A program made the translations under genes and the position numbers. Positions 1-8,722 of a DNA stretch of 48,140 nucleotides are shown here, piece by piece (position 1 is the first letter of the stretch; every line of letters begins with the position of its first letter). The stretch lies in contig JAUHWY010000001.1 in assembly GCA_030427255.1 (NCBI GenBank), positions 1 to 48,140 on the forward strand. The letters run 5' to 3'. Source of the stretch: Bacteroidia bacterium. GTDB lineage: Bacteria; Bacteroidota; Bacteroidia; CAIKAF01. The notes beneath the pieces are model-generated. The model was not told the origin of the DNA and did not search any database. It saw only the letters and a program-made list of their open reading frames with translations.

Positions 1-207
1 AGCGTCAGGGCCGAAGTTCCTGACTCAAAGATGCTGACAGCAGCGTCAGTACAAAGCGTCAGGGCCGAAGTTCCTGACTCAAAGATGCTGACAGCAGCGT
101 CAGTACAAAGCGTCAGGGCCAAAGTTCCTGACTCAAACATGTTGACAGCAGCGTCAGTACGCAGCGTTTTGGAGGGTGTGTCGCCAGCATTGCATGGCGT
201 CAACGGT
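1..207. repeat. 54-bp tandem repeat and right end of an interspersed GTCAGG element (copy A)
   Basis: Three consecutive units of exactly 54 bp start at 1, 55 and 109; the first two are identical and the third carries a few substitutions. Each unit carries AGCGTCAGGG, TTCCTGACTC and AGCAGCGTCAGTAC, that is, inward CCTGAC/GTCAGG half-sites. After the array, 181-207 reads CGCCAGCAT...GGCGTCAACGGT, which matches the right end of the elements at 29124-29393 and 31117-31190. The left part of this element lies outside the window. Because 54 is a multiple of three, a frame stays open through the array, but the same sequence family is non-coding elsewhere in the window, so no gene is called. Confidence 0.8.
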
Positions 208-219
208 TATCCTATTCGC

Positions 220-543
220 GCCTTGAATTTTTTGGGGTCTTTTGTGGTTAATTTCACTTGTGCAGCTCTCCGAGCCCACCCAAGGCAAAGATCGCCATTG
301 CTCCGCCGCTAGTCGTTTATTAAACGATTATAAACGTTAGGGCTGCGAAAATGAAGGGTTCCGTTCCTCAGCCTTAATGCGTTAAGAAGGTTGGGAAGGC
401 CTCAAATTTCTCTGTTTTTGGCCTTGAATTTTTTGGGTCTTTGGCGATTAATTTCACTTGTGCAGCTCTCCGAGCCCACCCAAGGCAAAGATCGCCATTG
501 CTCCGCCGCTAGTCGTTTATTAAACGATTATAAACGTTAGGGC
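220..543. repeat. Direct repeat of about 123 bp, two copies (220-343 and 421-543)
   Basis: Two near-identical copies run from GCCTTGAATTTTTTGGG to AAACGTTAGGGC. The left third differs at a few bases and by one indel; from 251 and 451 onwards the two copies are identical for about 93 bp. Each ends in a near-palindrome, TCGTTTATTAAACGA, followed by TTATAAACG. The second copy overlaps the stop codon of the peroxidase gene (537-539, minus strand), so the 3' end of that gene and its downstream region have been duplicated. The 77 bp between the copies show no gene. Confidence 0.85.
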
Positions 544-1586
544 GCAGAAAAGGCAGGGTTCTGAACAAACTCCTCGTCGGTAAGTGCTTCCATAAAGGCT
601 ATGAGCGCATCAATATCCTCTGTACTTAAATTTAGCCCTGTTCCCACATGTTTCATTAATGGATCCACCGTTGAGGAAGGGTGTCCTCCCATATTGTAAT
701 GATCCATTACTTCGCGTAAATCGGAGTGGCGACCATCGTGCATATAAGGCGCTGTTAGAGCAATGTTGCGGAGGGTGGGTACTTTAAACTGCCCAATGTT
801 GAAGGGATTGCCGCTTACTGCACCCAAACCGGAATCTTGCATCGCACCTTCCGGGTCCAAGCCATTGTTCATAAAGGAATTGGTGGTGAACAAAAAGCGT
901 TCTTCAAAGGGGTGGCAATGAAAGCAATCGCCCTCTTCGGTGCGAAACAGGTCAAAGCCCCTAAGCTCAAGGAGCGAAAGCTGCGCCTCTCCTCGAATGA
1001 ATTTGTCGAATTTGGAGTTGCCTGATATAAGTGTTCGAATAAATTGAGCCAAAGCCTTAGCTACGTGGGTAGAATCAATGCTGTAGGTGCCAAAGGCATC
1101 GTAAAACATTTCACGATAGGTTTGGTCGGCTTGCAGACGTGCCACGGCTTCCGGCCAAGACAAGTCCATTTCTATGGGATTGGGCACCGGTTCCAGCAAT
1201 TGCTCTTCCAAACTAAAGGCCCTACCGTCCCAAAACATGCGGTTCCCATAAGCCAAGTTGATTAATGCCATGGAGTTTCGGGTGCCGCTTTGGTTGTCTA
1301 CTCCTATACTGAATTGGTTGGGATCCGAAAAGCTTTTGTTTTGAGGATGACAGGAGGCGCAAGAGATGGAAAAATCTCTGCTGAGCATGGGTTCGTAAAA
1401 CAGATGCCTGCCAAGTTTTACGCCTTCTTCCGTTAAGGGATTTGAGGCAGGAATGGGGGGAGGGTTAAAGTGTTCCGGAATTTGAAGTGCGTAGGGAGTA
1501 GTTTGATGAGGAATCCCGGGGGTGTCACTTTCTTCGCTGCAAGAAAACAGCACCAAAACCATACCGAACCACCAAAGAAGCTTCAT
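537..1586 (-). CDS. Di-haem cytochrome c peroxidase (MauG/CcpA family), lipoprotein
   Basis: A 349-residue protein with two c-type haem sites, CASCH at 76-80 and CFHCH at 221-225, and a candidate axial Met in PYMHDGR (Met282), the layout of bacterial di-haem cytochrome c peroxidases. Family members reduce H2O2 to water with electrons from small cytochromes, outside the cytoplasm. The N terminus is a lipoprotein signal with Cys16 in LFSC, so it is probably tethered to a membrane. The ATG at 1584-1586 follows a TAACTTTA -7-like box (1591-1598, minus strand). The stop codon lies inside the 123-bp direct repeat. Some relatives act in cofactor maturation rather than peroxide removal; nothing here separates the two. 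Confidence 0.9.
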   Translation of the reverse strand: MKLLWWFGMVLVLFSCSEESDTPGIPHQTTPYALQIPEHFNPPPIPASNPLTEEGVKLGRHLFYEPMLSRDFSISCASCHPQNKSFSDPNQFSIGVDNQSGTRNSMALINLAYGNRMFWDGRAFSLEEQLLEPVPNPIEMDLSWPEAVARLQADQTYREMFYDAFGTYSIDSTHVAKALAQFIRTLISGNSKFDKFIRGEAQLSLLELRGFDLFRTEEGDCFHCHPFEERFLFTTNSFMNNGLDPEGAMQDSGLGAVSGNPFNIGQFKVPTLRNIALTAPYMHDGRHSDLREVMDHYNMGGHPSSTVDPLMKHVGTGLNLSTEDIDALIAFMEALTDEEFVQNPAFSAP

Positions 1587-1627
1587 CTTATAAAGTTAGC
1601 AAATTTGAATGAAGTTGCCTAAGCGTT

Positions 1628-2158
1628 TCAATAAATGGTGCGGGCTTCGCGTTTGATTAAGTCAATGGCTTTTTGGGTTGGCAATTCATCAATTTCCATG
1701 GCCAACTCCAATATAGTTTTAGAAAGCTCAATAGCGGGTGCATCTCCCGGTACTTTTGTGGCAGCAATGTTGATGAGTTTTACGGACTCCTCTTTGGCTT
1801 TTTTTACTGCTTCCCAGGCTCCTCTTGACATATAGATTTGCTGGGTAAGGTTGTGTTCGTATTCGCTACGTATGTTTTGAATCAATTGACTTTGAAACTG
1901 TTTGGCTTGCAGGCCCGGTTTGTTTAGGCGCATTACCAAATGGTTTGGGCTAATTCGGTCCAAGAGCAAAACCACCCGTTCATAGGCTTGCAATCGGGTT
2001 GGAGTAACGCTTTGCTGGTTTAGGCGGCGGATTTCGAGCTGCGATTTTTGCCATTGTTGCTCAAAAAACTGCTTTTGAATAAGAAAAACAGCAATAAATG
2101 CGACAATAGAAGGGAGGGTATATTTTATAACCTCAAGAAACACGTAGGAAGCTTCCAT
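1628..2158 (-). CDS. DUF7935-type membrane-anchored protein
   Basis: The frame is open upstream to 2404, but that part translates the GC-rich intergenic island into Pro/Arg-rich sequence unlike a protein; the ATG at 2156-2158 gives a sensible 176-residue protein starting MEASYVFLEV. A hydrophobic segment at about 10-28 is followed by a charged helical region and the motif RLQAYERVVLLLDRISPNHL, which is typical of a conserved Bacteroidota family of unknown function that I recall as DUF7935. It probably sits in the inner membrane with a cytoplasmic helical domain. Function is unknown. Confidence 0.75.
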   Translation of the reverse strand: MEASYVFLEVIKYTLPSIVAFIAVFLIQKQFFEQQWQKSQLEIRRLNQQSVTPTRLQAYERVVLLLDRISPNHLVMRLNKPGLQAKQFQSQLIQNIRSEYEHNLTQQIYMSRGAWEAVKKAKEESVKLINIAATKVPGDAPAIELSKTILELAMEIDELPTQKAIDLIKREARTIY

Positions 2159-2465
2159 ACAAGTTTTGCGCTTAATTAGGAGAAGCAAAAGTAGCAAAAT
2201 ACCAAACGCCTTAGCAAGCACACATATTGTACACGGGCGAGGGCGGAGGTGGATGCCCCTGTGCTTGGGGAGGCTATGACTGACGGCTTTGGGCGCGGCA
2301 GGCCACAGGACTGACCCGACCAAAGCCAGACAGGCAAGCCTACCCAAGTGCAGGGCAGGAGCCGTAGACCGGTGGCGGCTATAGGCCTGGCCTGCGGGTG
2401 CCACGCCCCCAAAGAAAAAGCCTAAGGATGAAGCTTTCCGTTTGGGAATTTAGTAGTATTGCCTT
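2159..2465. other. GC-rich intergenic island with long imperfect hairpin
   Basis: This 307-bp gap is much richer in G+C than the flanking genes. It contains a long imperfect inverted repeat: 2257-2275 (CCCTGTGCTTGGGGAGGCT) pairs with 2337-2355 (AGCCTACCCAAGTGCAGGG) through 16 Watson-Crick pairs, two G-U wobbles and one mismatch. Inside it, GGCTTTGG (2285-2292) pairs perfectly with CCAAAGCC (2320-2327). No convincing gene, terminator T-tract or promoter was seen in the island itself. Confidence 0.65.
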
Positions 2466-3674
2466 ATGAAATCTGAGAAACAGCGTTGGACCGCACAGCG
2501 CGTGTTGGATATGTCCGAGTCGGAGACTTTGGCCATGGCGCGCAAAAGCCGCGAATTGCAGGCTGCGGGCAAGAATATCATCAATTTGTCGCTGGGGGAA
2601 CCTGATTTTGATACCCCTGATTTTGTTAAAAAAGCGGCTATTCAGGCCATCAAAGAAAATTATTCGCATTACACCCCCGTGCCCGGTTATGCCGATTTGC
2701 TGCAAGCTATTTCCCGCAAGTTTAAGCGCGATAACCAATTGGAATACCAAGCCCATCAGATTGTGGTTTCTACCGGTGCAAAGCAAAGCATTGCCAATTT
2801 ATGTTTGGCGGTGCTTAATCCCGGCGATGAGGTTTTGGTACCGGCTCCCTATTGGGTTAGTTACCGCGAAATCATTCGTTTGGCCGGTGCAGTGGCCGTG
2901 CCGGTACTGGCCGGTGTAGCACAAGATTTTAAGGTTTCTGCAGAGCAGTTGCGTAAGGCAATAAGCCCCAAAACCAAAATGCTCTTATTTAGCAATCCTT
3001 GCAATCCCACAGGAGCCGCTTACAGCTACGATGAATTGGAAGCTTGGGCACAAGTGCTGCGCGATTATCCTAATGTGTTGGTGGTTTCAGACGAAATTTA
3101 TGAGCGCATTCGATTTGAGGGAAGCCACCAAAGCATGGCGGCATTCGAGGGAATGTACGAAAGAACCGTTACCATAAATGGGTTAAGCAAGGGTTTTGCG
3201 ATGACCGGGTGGCGATTGGGTTATTTAGCGGGTCCGACGGAAATAGCGGCCGCTTGCAGCAAAGTGCAAGGACAACTTACTTCGGCCACATGCAGCATTA
3301 GTCAGCGGGCTGCGATTGCCGCCTTGGATGCCACCGAAGAAGCGACGGCCTATATGGTAGAGGCCTTTAAACATCGCCGCGATTTGATGCATCCCCTGTT
3401 GTTGGAAATACCCGGTTGGGAAGTTCCGCTGCCGCCCGGGGCTTTTTATTTTTTCCCGGAGGTAAGCCATTATTTTGGAAAAGTTTTTGGAAACACGCCC
3501 ATAAAAGACGCTAACGACTTGTGCATGGTGCTGTTGGAAGAAGGTGGTGTGGCCACCGTACCCGGCGATGCGTTTGGCATGCCGGGTTGCCTTAGGCTTT
3601 CGTATGCCACCGACGAAGCTACCTTACGTGAGGCCGTGCGCCGCATAAGGGAAACCTTAGCTTTATGCCGGTAA
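2466..3674 (+). CDS. aspC: Aspartate aminotransferase (class I PLP-dependent)
   Basis: A 402-residue fold-type I aminotransferase of the AspAT subgroup I-beta type. It transfers the amino group between aspartate and 2-oxoglutarate using PLP in the cytoplasm. Visible landmarks are the N-terminal LSLGEPDFDTP, the NPCNPTG motif around 177-183, SDEIYERIRFEG with the PLP-binding Asp at 209, and the Schiff-base Lys242 in SKGFAMTGWRLGY. The length is normal for the family. The ATG at 2466 lies just after the GC-rich island. The stop overlaps the start of the K+ transporter gene by 10 bp, so the two are probably cotranscribed. Exact substrate preference (Asp, or aromatic or Ala relatives) cannot be read from sequence alone. 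Confidence 0.9.
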   Translation: MKSEKQRWTAQRVLDMSESETLAMARKSRELQAAGKNIINLSLGEPDFDTPDFVKKAAIQAIKENYSHYTPVPGYADLLQAISRKFKRDNQLEYQAHQIVVSTGAKQSIANLCLAVLNPGDEVLVPAPYWVSYREIIRLAGAVAVPVLAGVAQDFKVSAEQLRKAISPKTKMLLFSNPCNPTGAAYSYDELEAWAQVLRDYPNVLVVSDEIYERIRFEGSHQSMAAFEGMYERTVTINGLSKGFAMTGWRLGYLAGPTEIAAACSKVQGQLTSATCSISQRAAIAALDATEEATAYMVEAFKHRRDLMHPLLLEIPGWEVPLPPGAFYFFPEVSHYFGKVFGNTPIKDANDLCMVLLEEGGVATVPGDAFGMPGCLRLSYATDEATLREAVRRIRETLALCR

Positions 3675-5509
3675 AAGCCTTAATTCGAGCGCTGAGGGAG
3701 CGGATTAATGTCCGTATATACTCCTCCAAGCAGCGGGTTATCAATCTGCTGAGGGGCTTACGTTTTTTGGTTTCTTTTGGCATGATAGGCCTGTTGGTTT
3801 ACGTGCATGGTTTTCCCAACTCGGTGCTGAGTTTTGAAACCTATCAATGGTGGATAAGCGGTAGTTTTTTATTTTTTATCGTTAGCTTTTTAATACGTCT
3901 GTTTTTTGATTTTGAGCCACGAAGGTTTCTTCGGGGCAACTGGTTGGAGGGCAGCTTGTTGTTGGTGGTGACGGCCGATTTGGTCAGTCGAATTATTTAT
4001 CGAAAGCCATTGATTGCCCATTTCATGGCTAATTTGCCCGCCGAGGCGGCTAGTCAGGTGTTCTTTGTGTTTTCCCAACTGGTGCTTTTGTTGATTGTGC
4101 TGTTGGAGTTGGGCAAGTTTTCGCAGCGTTTGTCGGTGCTTAAGCTCAATCCCTCCTTGTTATTTGTGGGTAGCTTTTTGTTGTTGATTGGGGTTGGTAC
4201 CGGCCTGCTTATGTTGCCGGCCATGACACAAGCCCAGGTCTCCATGCCCTTTTTGGATGCCTTGTTCACCTCTGTCAGTGCCTCCTGCGTTACCGGATTG
4301 ATTGTGGTGGATACGGCCACCTATTTTTCAATGAAAGGTCAATTGGTGATTTTGGTGCTGATTCAATTGGGAGGCTTAAACATCATTTCTTTTGCCAGCT
4401 TTTTTGGTACTTTTTTACGGAGAGGAATGGGTATTCGTCAGCAGCGCATGATTAAGGATTTTATGAGCTATGATTCCTTAAACAGCACCCGAAGCTTGCT
4501 AAAGCGGGTTATCGTGTTTACGCTGCTTTTTGAGAGTTTGGGCGCGGCCTATATTTTTTTGACCTGGGATCCGTCGGTTCCTTTTGCCCATGCCGGAGAA
4601 CGCTTGTTTCACAGCGTGTTTCATTCCATTTCAGCCTTTAATAATGCCGGTTTTAGCACCTTTTCGGGAGGCTTATTTGAACCGGGTGTGCGCAACAGCT
4701 ACATCATGCATTTGGGCATTGCTGCCTTGGTATTTTTTGGAGGGATTGGCATAACGGTGTTGAACGATTTATTTGATCCGGTGCGTATGCGTAGGCGCTT
4801 GCGCGAGCCTTGGCGGCGCTTGGAGCCCGGCAGTCGCCTGGCCTTGTATACCGGCTTGGTGTTGTTGCTTGCCGGGGCCTTGGTATTTGGTTTGGTGGAG
4901 GCCAGGAATCCTGCGCAGCTGGTAGAAGGTGGTTTTAGGCAGCAAAACTGGTTTGAACAAACCATTACCGCTGTTTTTCAAAGTATGATAACCCGAACCG
5001 CGGGCTTTAATACCACAGATATAGGCATTTTAGCCACCCCGACCTTACTCTTTTTTATTTTCCTCATGTTTATTGGTGCCGGGAGTGGCGGTACCGGCGG
5101 GGGGGTAAAAACCTCTACTTTTTCTGTGATTTTTTTGTCTGCCTTGAGCACCATACGCGGAAAGCGATTGGTAGAAATTTATCGGCATACCATTTCTTCC
5201 GAGTTGTTGAATAAGGCCTTTTCAATTTTCTTGTTTTCTGTTTCCGTAATATTTGCCGGCTTGTTTGTGCTCACCTTTACAGAGCCCGACGTTCCTTTTT
5301 TGCAATTGCTTTTTGAAGAGGTTTCGGCTTTTGCCACGGTGGGCTTAAGTACCGGAATAACCTCAGACTTATCCGAAGCCGGTCGGTTGGTGCTTATGGT
5401 TTCTATGTTTTTGGGTAGAGTAGGTGTGCTGACTTTGGCCGTGGCCGTAAGCCGCAAAGCCATTACCAACAATTATAAGTACCCCGATGCCTACCTAATG
5501 TTGGGTTAA
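3665..5509 (+). CDS. trkH: TrkH/KtrB-family potassium uptake membrane protein
   Basis: A 614-residue polytopic protein with the four pore-loop repeats of the TrkH/KtrB/HKT family, visible as SASCVTGL, SAFNNAGFST, ITRTAGFNTTD and SAFATVGLSTG, each carrying the selectivity-filter Gly. The first 130 or so residues add several extra hydrophobic helices before the core. It imports K+ (often with Na+ or H+) across the inner membrane. Its usual cytoplasmic gating partner TrkA/KtrA, with NAD-binding RCK domains, is not next to it: the next gene is menG. It overlaps the aminotransferase gene by 10 bp. Confidence 0.88.
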   Translation: MPVKALIRALRERINVRIYSSKQRVINLLRGLRFLVSFGMIGLLVYVHGFPNSVLSFETYQWWISGSFLFFIVSFLIRLFFDFEPRRFLRGNWLEGSLLLVVTADLVSRIIYRKPLIAHFMANLPAEAASQVFFVFSQLVLLLIVLLELGKFSQRLSVLKLNPSLLFVGSFLLLIGVGTGLLMLPAMTQAQVSMPFLDALFTSVSASCVTGLIVVDTATYFSMKGQLVILVLIQLGGLNIISFASFFGTFLRRGMGIRQQRMIKDFMSYDSLNSTRSLLKRVIVFTLLFESLGAAYIFLTWDPSVPFAHAGERLFHSVFHSISAFNNAGFSTFSGGLFEPGVRNSYIMHLGIAALVFFGGIGITVLNDLFDPVRMRRRLREPWRRLEPGSRLALYTGLVLLLAGALVFGLVEARNPAQLVEGGFRQQNWFEQTITAVFQSMITRTAGFNTTDIGILATPTLLFFIFLMFIGAGSGGTGGGVKTSTFSVIFLSALSTIRGKRLVEIYRHTISSELLNKAFSIFLFSVSVIFAGLFVLTFTEPDVPFLQLLFEEVSAFATVGLSTGITSDLSEAGRLVLMVSMFLGRVGVLTLAVAVSRKAITNNYKYPDAYLMLG

Positions 5510-5533
5510 TGGCGGCAATTGCTGCGAAGCTTG

Positions 5534-5541
5534 TATCTTTG
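5534..5541 (+). promoter_or_regulatory. Bacteroidota-type -7 box for the menG-porT operon
   Basis: TATCTTTG matches the Bacteroidota -7 consensus TAnnTTTG, 39 bp before the GTG start at 5581. No clear TTTG at the expected -33 position was found, so the assignment rests on the -7 element and on its placement in the 71-bp gap after the transporter gene. Confidence 0.5.
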
Positions 5542-5580
5542 CCCACCTCAACATTCCGCAATCCCTCTTGTTAAGTTGAC

Positions 5581-6300
5581 GTGCAAGTAAAACCATACGA
5601 CCGCGAAGGGTCAAAAAAAGAACAAGTAGCCGAAATGTTCGATAACATTTCCGGCCGCTACGATGCCTTAAACCGCATCCTTAGCATGGGAATTGATATC
5701 CGGTGGCGCAATAGGGTTATGCGTGAGGTAGCTCGGCAGGCTCCAAACAATCTCTTAGATGTAGCCACAGGAACCGGAGATTTGGTGCTGGCTCTGGCCA
5801 AAGTAGTGCCGGGGCCTTTGATTGGGCTGGACCTTTCTCCGGGTATGCTTGAGCGCGGCAAACAAAAGGTGCAACGAAGCCGTTTTCACGAACGCATTGA
5901 AATGATGGTGGGCGATAGCGAAAACCTCCCTTTTGAAAAGGAGCGTTTTGATGCGGTGAGCGTGGCCTTTGGGGTGCGAAATTTTGAAAACCTCGAAGCA
6001 GGGCTTGCCGAAATGCAGCGGGTTACTCGTCCCGGAGGCATGGTGTATGTATTGGAGTTTAGCAAACCCAAAAACCGGCTTTTTTCCAAGGTATACCTTA
6101 GCTATTTTAAGCATATACTCCCTCGTTTGGGCAAACTCATAAGTGGGGACGCTTCGGCTTATACCTATTTGCCTGAAAGTGTACAGGCATTTCCGGATGG
6201 AGATGCTTTTTTGGCATGTTTGCATGAAGCCGGCTACAAAGATGGCCGTTCCATTCCTTTAACGGGAGGCATTGCCACCCTTTATGTGGCTAAAAAATAA
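5581..6300 (+). CDS. menG: Demethylmenaquinone methyltransferase (UbiE/MenG)
   Basis: A 239-residue class I SAM methyltransferase that carries out the C-methylation step making menaquinone from demethylmenaquinone. Motif I is LLDVATGTGDL; the family signatures YDALNRILSMGIDIRWR near the N terminus and FGVRNFENLEAGLAEM in the middle are clear. The start is GTG at 5581. The stop is followed at once by the ATG of porT with no gap, an order (ubiE/menG then porT) that I recall as common in flavobacteria. Because these bacteria use menaquinone, menG is the better name. Confidence 0.95.
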   Translation: MQVKPYDREGSKKEQVAEMFDNISGRYDALNRILSMGIDIRWRNRVMREVARQAPNNLLDVATGTGDLVLALAKVVPGPLIGLDLSPGMLERGKQKVQRSRFHERIEMMVGDSENLPFEKERFDAVSVAFGVRNFENLEAGLAEMQRVTRPGGMVYVLEFSKPKNRLFSKVYLSYFKHILPRLGKLISGDASAYTYLPESVQAFPDGDAFLACLHEAGYKDGRSIPLTGGIATLYVAKK

Positions 6301-7062
6301 ATGAAGACTAGCCACGTTATACCTATTATGATGCATAGGCATTGGTGGCTACTTATGGTCTTGGTTTTATGCGTCGGTCAGGCAAGCGTTCATGCGCAAC
6401 GAACCACTAAACGCCGCGCGCAACCCACCATCCGTACCGAAAATATGCCTAAATACGACCGGAGGCGTTTCCACTTCGGCATCAATTTGGGTATTGCCCA
6501 CTCCGGCTTGGCCATTCGGCCTATTCCGGAACTTAGGGATTTGTTGCCGGATACTTTGTACGGCGTTCGTTCCATTTGGCAACCCGGTTTTTCCATGGGC
6601 ATTGAGTCCAATATGCGCTTGAGCGACCATTGGGATTTACGCTTTACCCCAACCCTTACCCTTGCTTCGCGATTGTTGGAGTTTGATCGGCCGGGTGGGG
6701 AAGTAGATCAATTTCAATTTGAGTCTACCCTCGCCGAGTTTCCGGTATACTTTAAGTTTAAATCCGTGCGCTTGGTGAACTTCCGGGTCTATGTTATAGG
6801 TGGATTTAAGTATACTTTTGATTTATCCAGCAAAGTAGGCGCCGACGATGCCGCCTCTTATCCGGTAAAGCTTCGTCCTCACGATCTTTTGGCTGAGTTG
6901 GGCTTTGGAATGGACTTTTATACCGGCTTTTTTAAGTTTTCCCCACAGCTCAAAGTATCTTGGGGTATGATGGATTTGCATTATCCGGAGGGCAACCTTT
7001 ACAGTAGATCTATTGATATGATGCAAACCCGAACGGTATACATTTCTTTTTTGTTCGAGTAA
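6301..7062 (+). CDS. porT: Type IX secretion/gliding protein PorT (SprT)
   Basis: A 253-residue protein with a signal peptide of about 33 residues ending near VHAQ, then a beta-strand-rich sequence with PIPELRDLLPDTLYG, TPTLTLASRLLEF and FKYTFDLSSK, ending in a C-terminal strand VYISFLFE typical of outer-membrane barrels. PorT/SprT is required for the type IX secretion system of Bacteroidota. It starts directly after the menG stop and ends directly before the next ATG, so it is part of a tight operon. The assignment rests on these patterns and on the position after menG. Confidence 0.85.
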   Translation: MKTSHVIPIMMHRHWWLLMVLVLCVGQASVHAQRTTKRRAQPTIRTENMPKYDRRRFHFGINLGIAHSGLAIRPIPELRDLLPDTLYGVRSIWQPGFSMGIESNMRLSDHWDLRFTPTLTLASRLLEFDRPGGEVDQFQFESTLAEFPVYFKFKSVRLVNFRVYVIGGFKYTFDLSSKVGADDAASYPVKLRPHDLLAELGFGMDFYTGFFKFSPQLKVSWGMMDLHYPEGNLYSRSIDMMQTRTVYISFLFE

Positions 7063-8625
7063 ATGAGGCATCAACACCTTCAATTGCAGCTTAGTCCGGA
7101 CCAAGCTTCCGGCGAAGCCTTGGAAGGCATAATTAAAGCCAAATTGGGCTGGGACCATATCTCTGGATATGAAATCTTGAAGCGCTCCATAGATGCCCGA
7201 GCCCGTAGGGTGAAATACCAGCTTTCGGTTCTGGTTTGGCAAGGAGAAGCTCCCGAACGAGACGCTGTCGCCAAGCCTCAAGCCAAACAAACTGATGCGG
7301 CACCCGAGGTACATATTGTGGGGGCAGGCCCGGCAGGATATTTTGCCGCTTTGCGTTTGTTGGAGCTGGGCTTTAAGCCCATCGTTTTGGAACGAGGAAA
7401 ACCGGTGCGGGAACGCCGCCGCGATTTGGTTCAAATTACCAGACACGGCCAGGTAAACGAAGAGTCTAATTACTGCTTTGGAGAAGGGGGCGCTGGAACA
7501 TATTCAGATGGGAAGCTTTACACCCGTAGTGGAAAGAGAGGGAGCGTTAAGCAGGTCTTGGATTGGCTCATATATTTTGGAGCACCGACGGATATTCGGG
7601 TGGATGCGCGGCCACATATCGGCACCAACAAACTGCCCGGACTTCTAACGGAAATGCGGGCCTACATTGAGGCACACGGTGGTGAGGTGCGCTTTGAAAC
7701 CAAAGTAACCGGATTTGAGCGGCAAGGCAACCGCATTAAGGCCCTGTTGGTCAATGGTGGAGAGCGGCTTCCCGTATCTCAGACTATGTTGCTTACCGGA
7801 CATTCGGCACGCGGTATTTTTCGTTTGTTGGTAGAGTCCGGCATTGAGGTGCAAAACAAAGCCTTTGCCATGGGGGTGCGGATTGAACATCCGCAGGAGC
7901 ATATCGACCAAATGCAGTACCATGGATGTCAAAAGGAGTATGCGCTTCCTCCGGCTTATTATAGCCTGCAAACACAGGTGAAGCAATTGGGCGTTTACAG
8001 CTTTTGCATGTGTCCCGGTGGCATAATTGCCCCTTGTTCTACAGAGCAAAATGCCGTAGTCACCAATGGATGGTCGCCAAGCAAGCGCAACAATCCATTT
8101 GCCAATTCAGGTTTGGTAAGTGAAGTGCCTTTGAGCGAAACGGCCGGTATAAAAACCAAGGATGGCTTGCATGCCTTGGCTTTTCAGGAAAGAGCAGAGC
8201 AAGAAGCGTCTTTGGCGGGCGGGGGCATGCAGGTGGCTCCGGCCCAAATGCTCGGAGATTTTTTGGCACGAAGGAGCAGCAACACCATTGGTCCTTGCAG
8301 CTACCGACCGGGGGTTCAGCCGAGCAATCTGCACCAAGTGCTTTCCAAGCCCATAGCAGAAAGGCTGTGGCAGGCCTTTAAACATTGGGAGAAACACCTT
8401 CCAACCTTTGCGCATAAGGAGGCGGTTTTGGTGGGCGTTGAAAGCCGTACTTCCAGTCCGGTGCGGATTCCTCGCGACCCCAAAATGCTGAATCATCCGC
8501 AGATTGAGAATTTGTATCCCGGTGGGGAAGGGGCTGGCTATGCCGGTGGCATTGTATCGGCGGCGATGGATGGCATTCGCTTGGCCGAGGCCCTGGCAAA
8601 GAAAGAACCTAACAAAGGAAGCTGA
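7063..8625 (+). CDS. FAD-dependent dehydrogenase (COG2509-like)
   Basis: A 520-residue flavoprotein of the uncharacterised COG2509 dehydrogenase family. An N-terminal domain of about 80 residues precedes the dinucleotide-binding VGAGPAGYFAALRLLELG motif. The family-typical EESNYCFGEGGAGTYSDGKL and ARPHIGTNKL follow, and the C-terminal NLYPGGEGAGYAGGIVSAA closes the FAD site. It probably oxidises or reduces an unknown small substrate in the cytoplasm. It begins with no gap after porT, so it is presumably cotranscribed with menG and porT. Confidence 0.8.
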   Translation: MRHQHLQLQLSPDQASGEALEGIIKAKLGWDHISGYEILKRSIDARARRVKYQLSVLVWQGEAPERDAVAKPQAKQTDAAPEVHIVGAGPAGYFAALRLLELGFKPIVLERGKPVRERRRDLVQITRHGQVNEESNYCFGEGGAGTYSDGKLYTRSGKRGSVKQVLDWLIYFGAPTDIRVDARPHIGTNKLPGLLTEMRAYIEAHGGEVRFETKVTGFERQGNRIKALLVNGGERLPVSQTMLLTGHSARGIFRLLVESGIEVQNKAFAMGVRIEHPQEHIDQMQYHGCQKEYALPPAYYSLQTQVKQLGVYSFCMCPGGIIAPCSTEQNAVVTNGWSPSKRNNPFANSGLVSEVPLSETAGIKTKDGLHALAFQERAEQEASLAGGGMQVAPAQMLGDFLARRSSNTIGPCSYRPGVQPSNLHQVLSKPIAERLWQAFKHWEKHLPTFAHKEAVLVGVESRTSSPVRIPRDPKMLNHPQIENLYPGGEGAGYAGGIVSAAMDGIRLAEALAKKEPNKGS

Positions 8626-8722
8626 GGGTTTATTCACCATTGTGTAAAACTTTTTAAGGATTCATTTATACCAAAAGGGGCTAAAATGCGTATATTGAAG
8701 TGTTAACCTAAAAACGAGGCTT

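Noticed and set aside
1-162. CRISPR array
   Set aside because: Units are contiguous 54-bp tandem copies without variable spacers, and no cas genes are present.
31-312. Open frame of 93 codons with three 18-residue repeats
   Set aside because: The frame exists only because the non-coding repeat unit is 54 bp; homologous elements in the window have no such frame, and the second half runs through the direct repeat.
2159-2404. N-terminal extension of the DUF7935 protein (82 residues)
   Set aside because: It is a translation of the GC-rich intergenic island, Pro/Arg-rich and unlike the family; the internal ATG at 2158 fits it.
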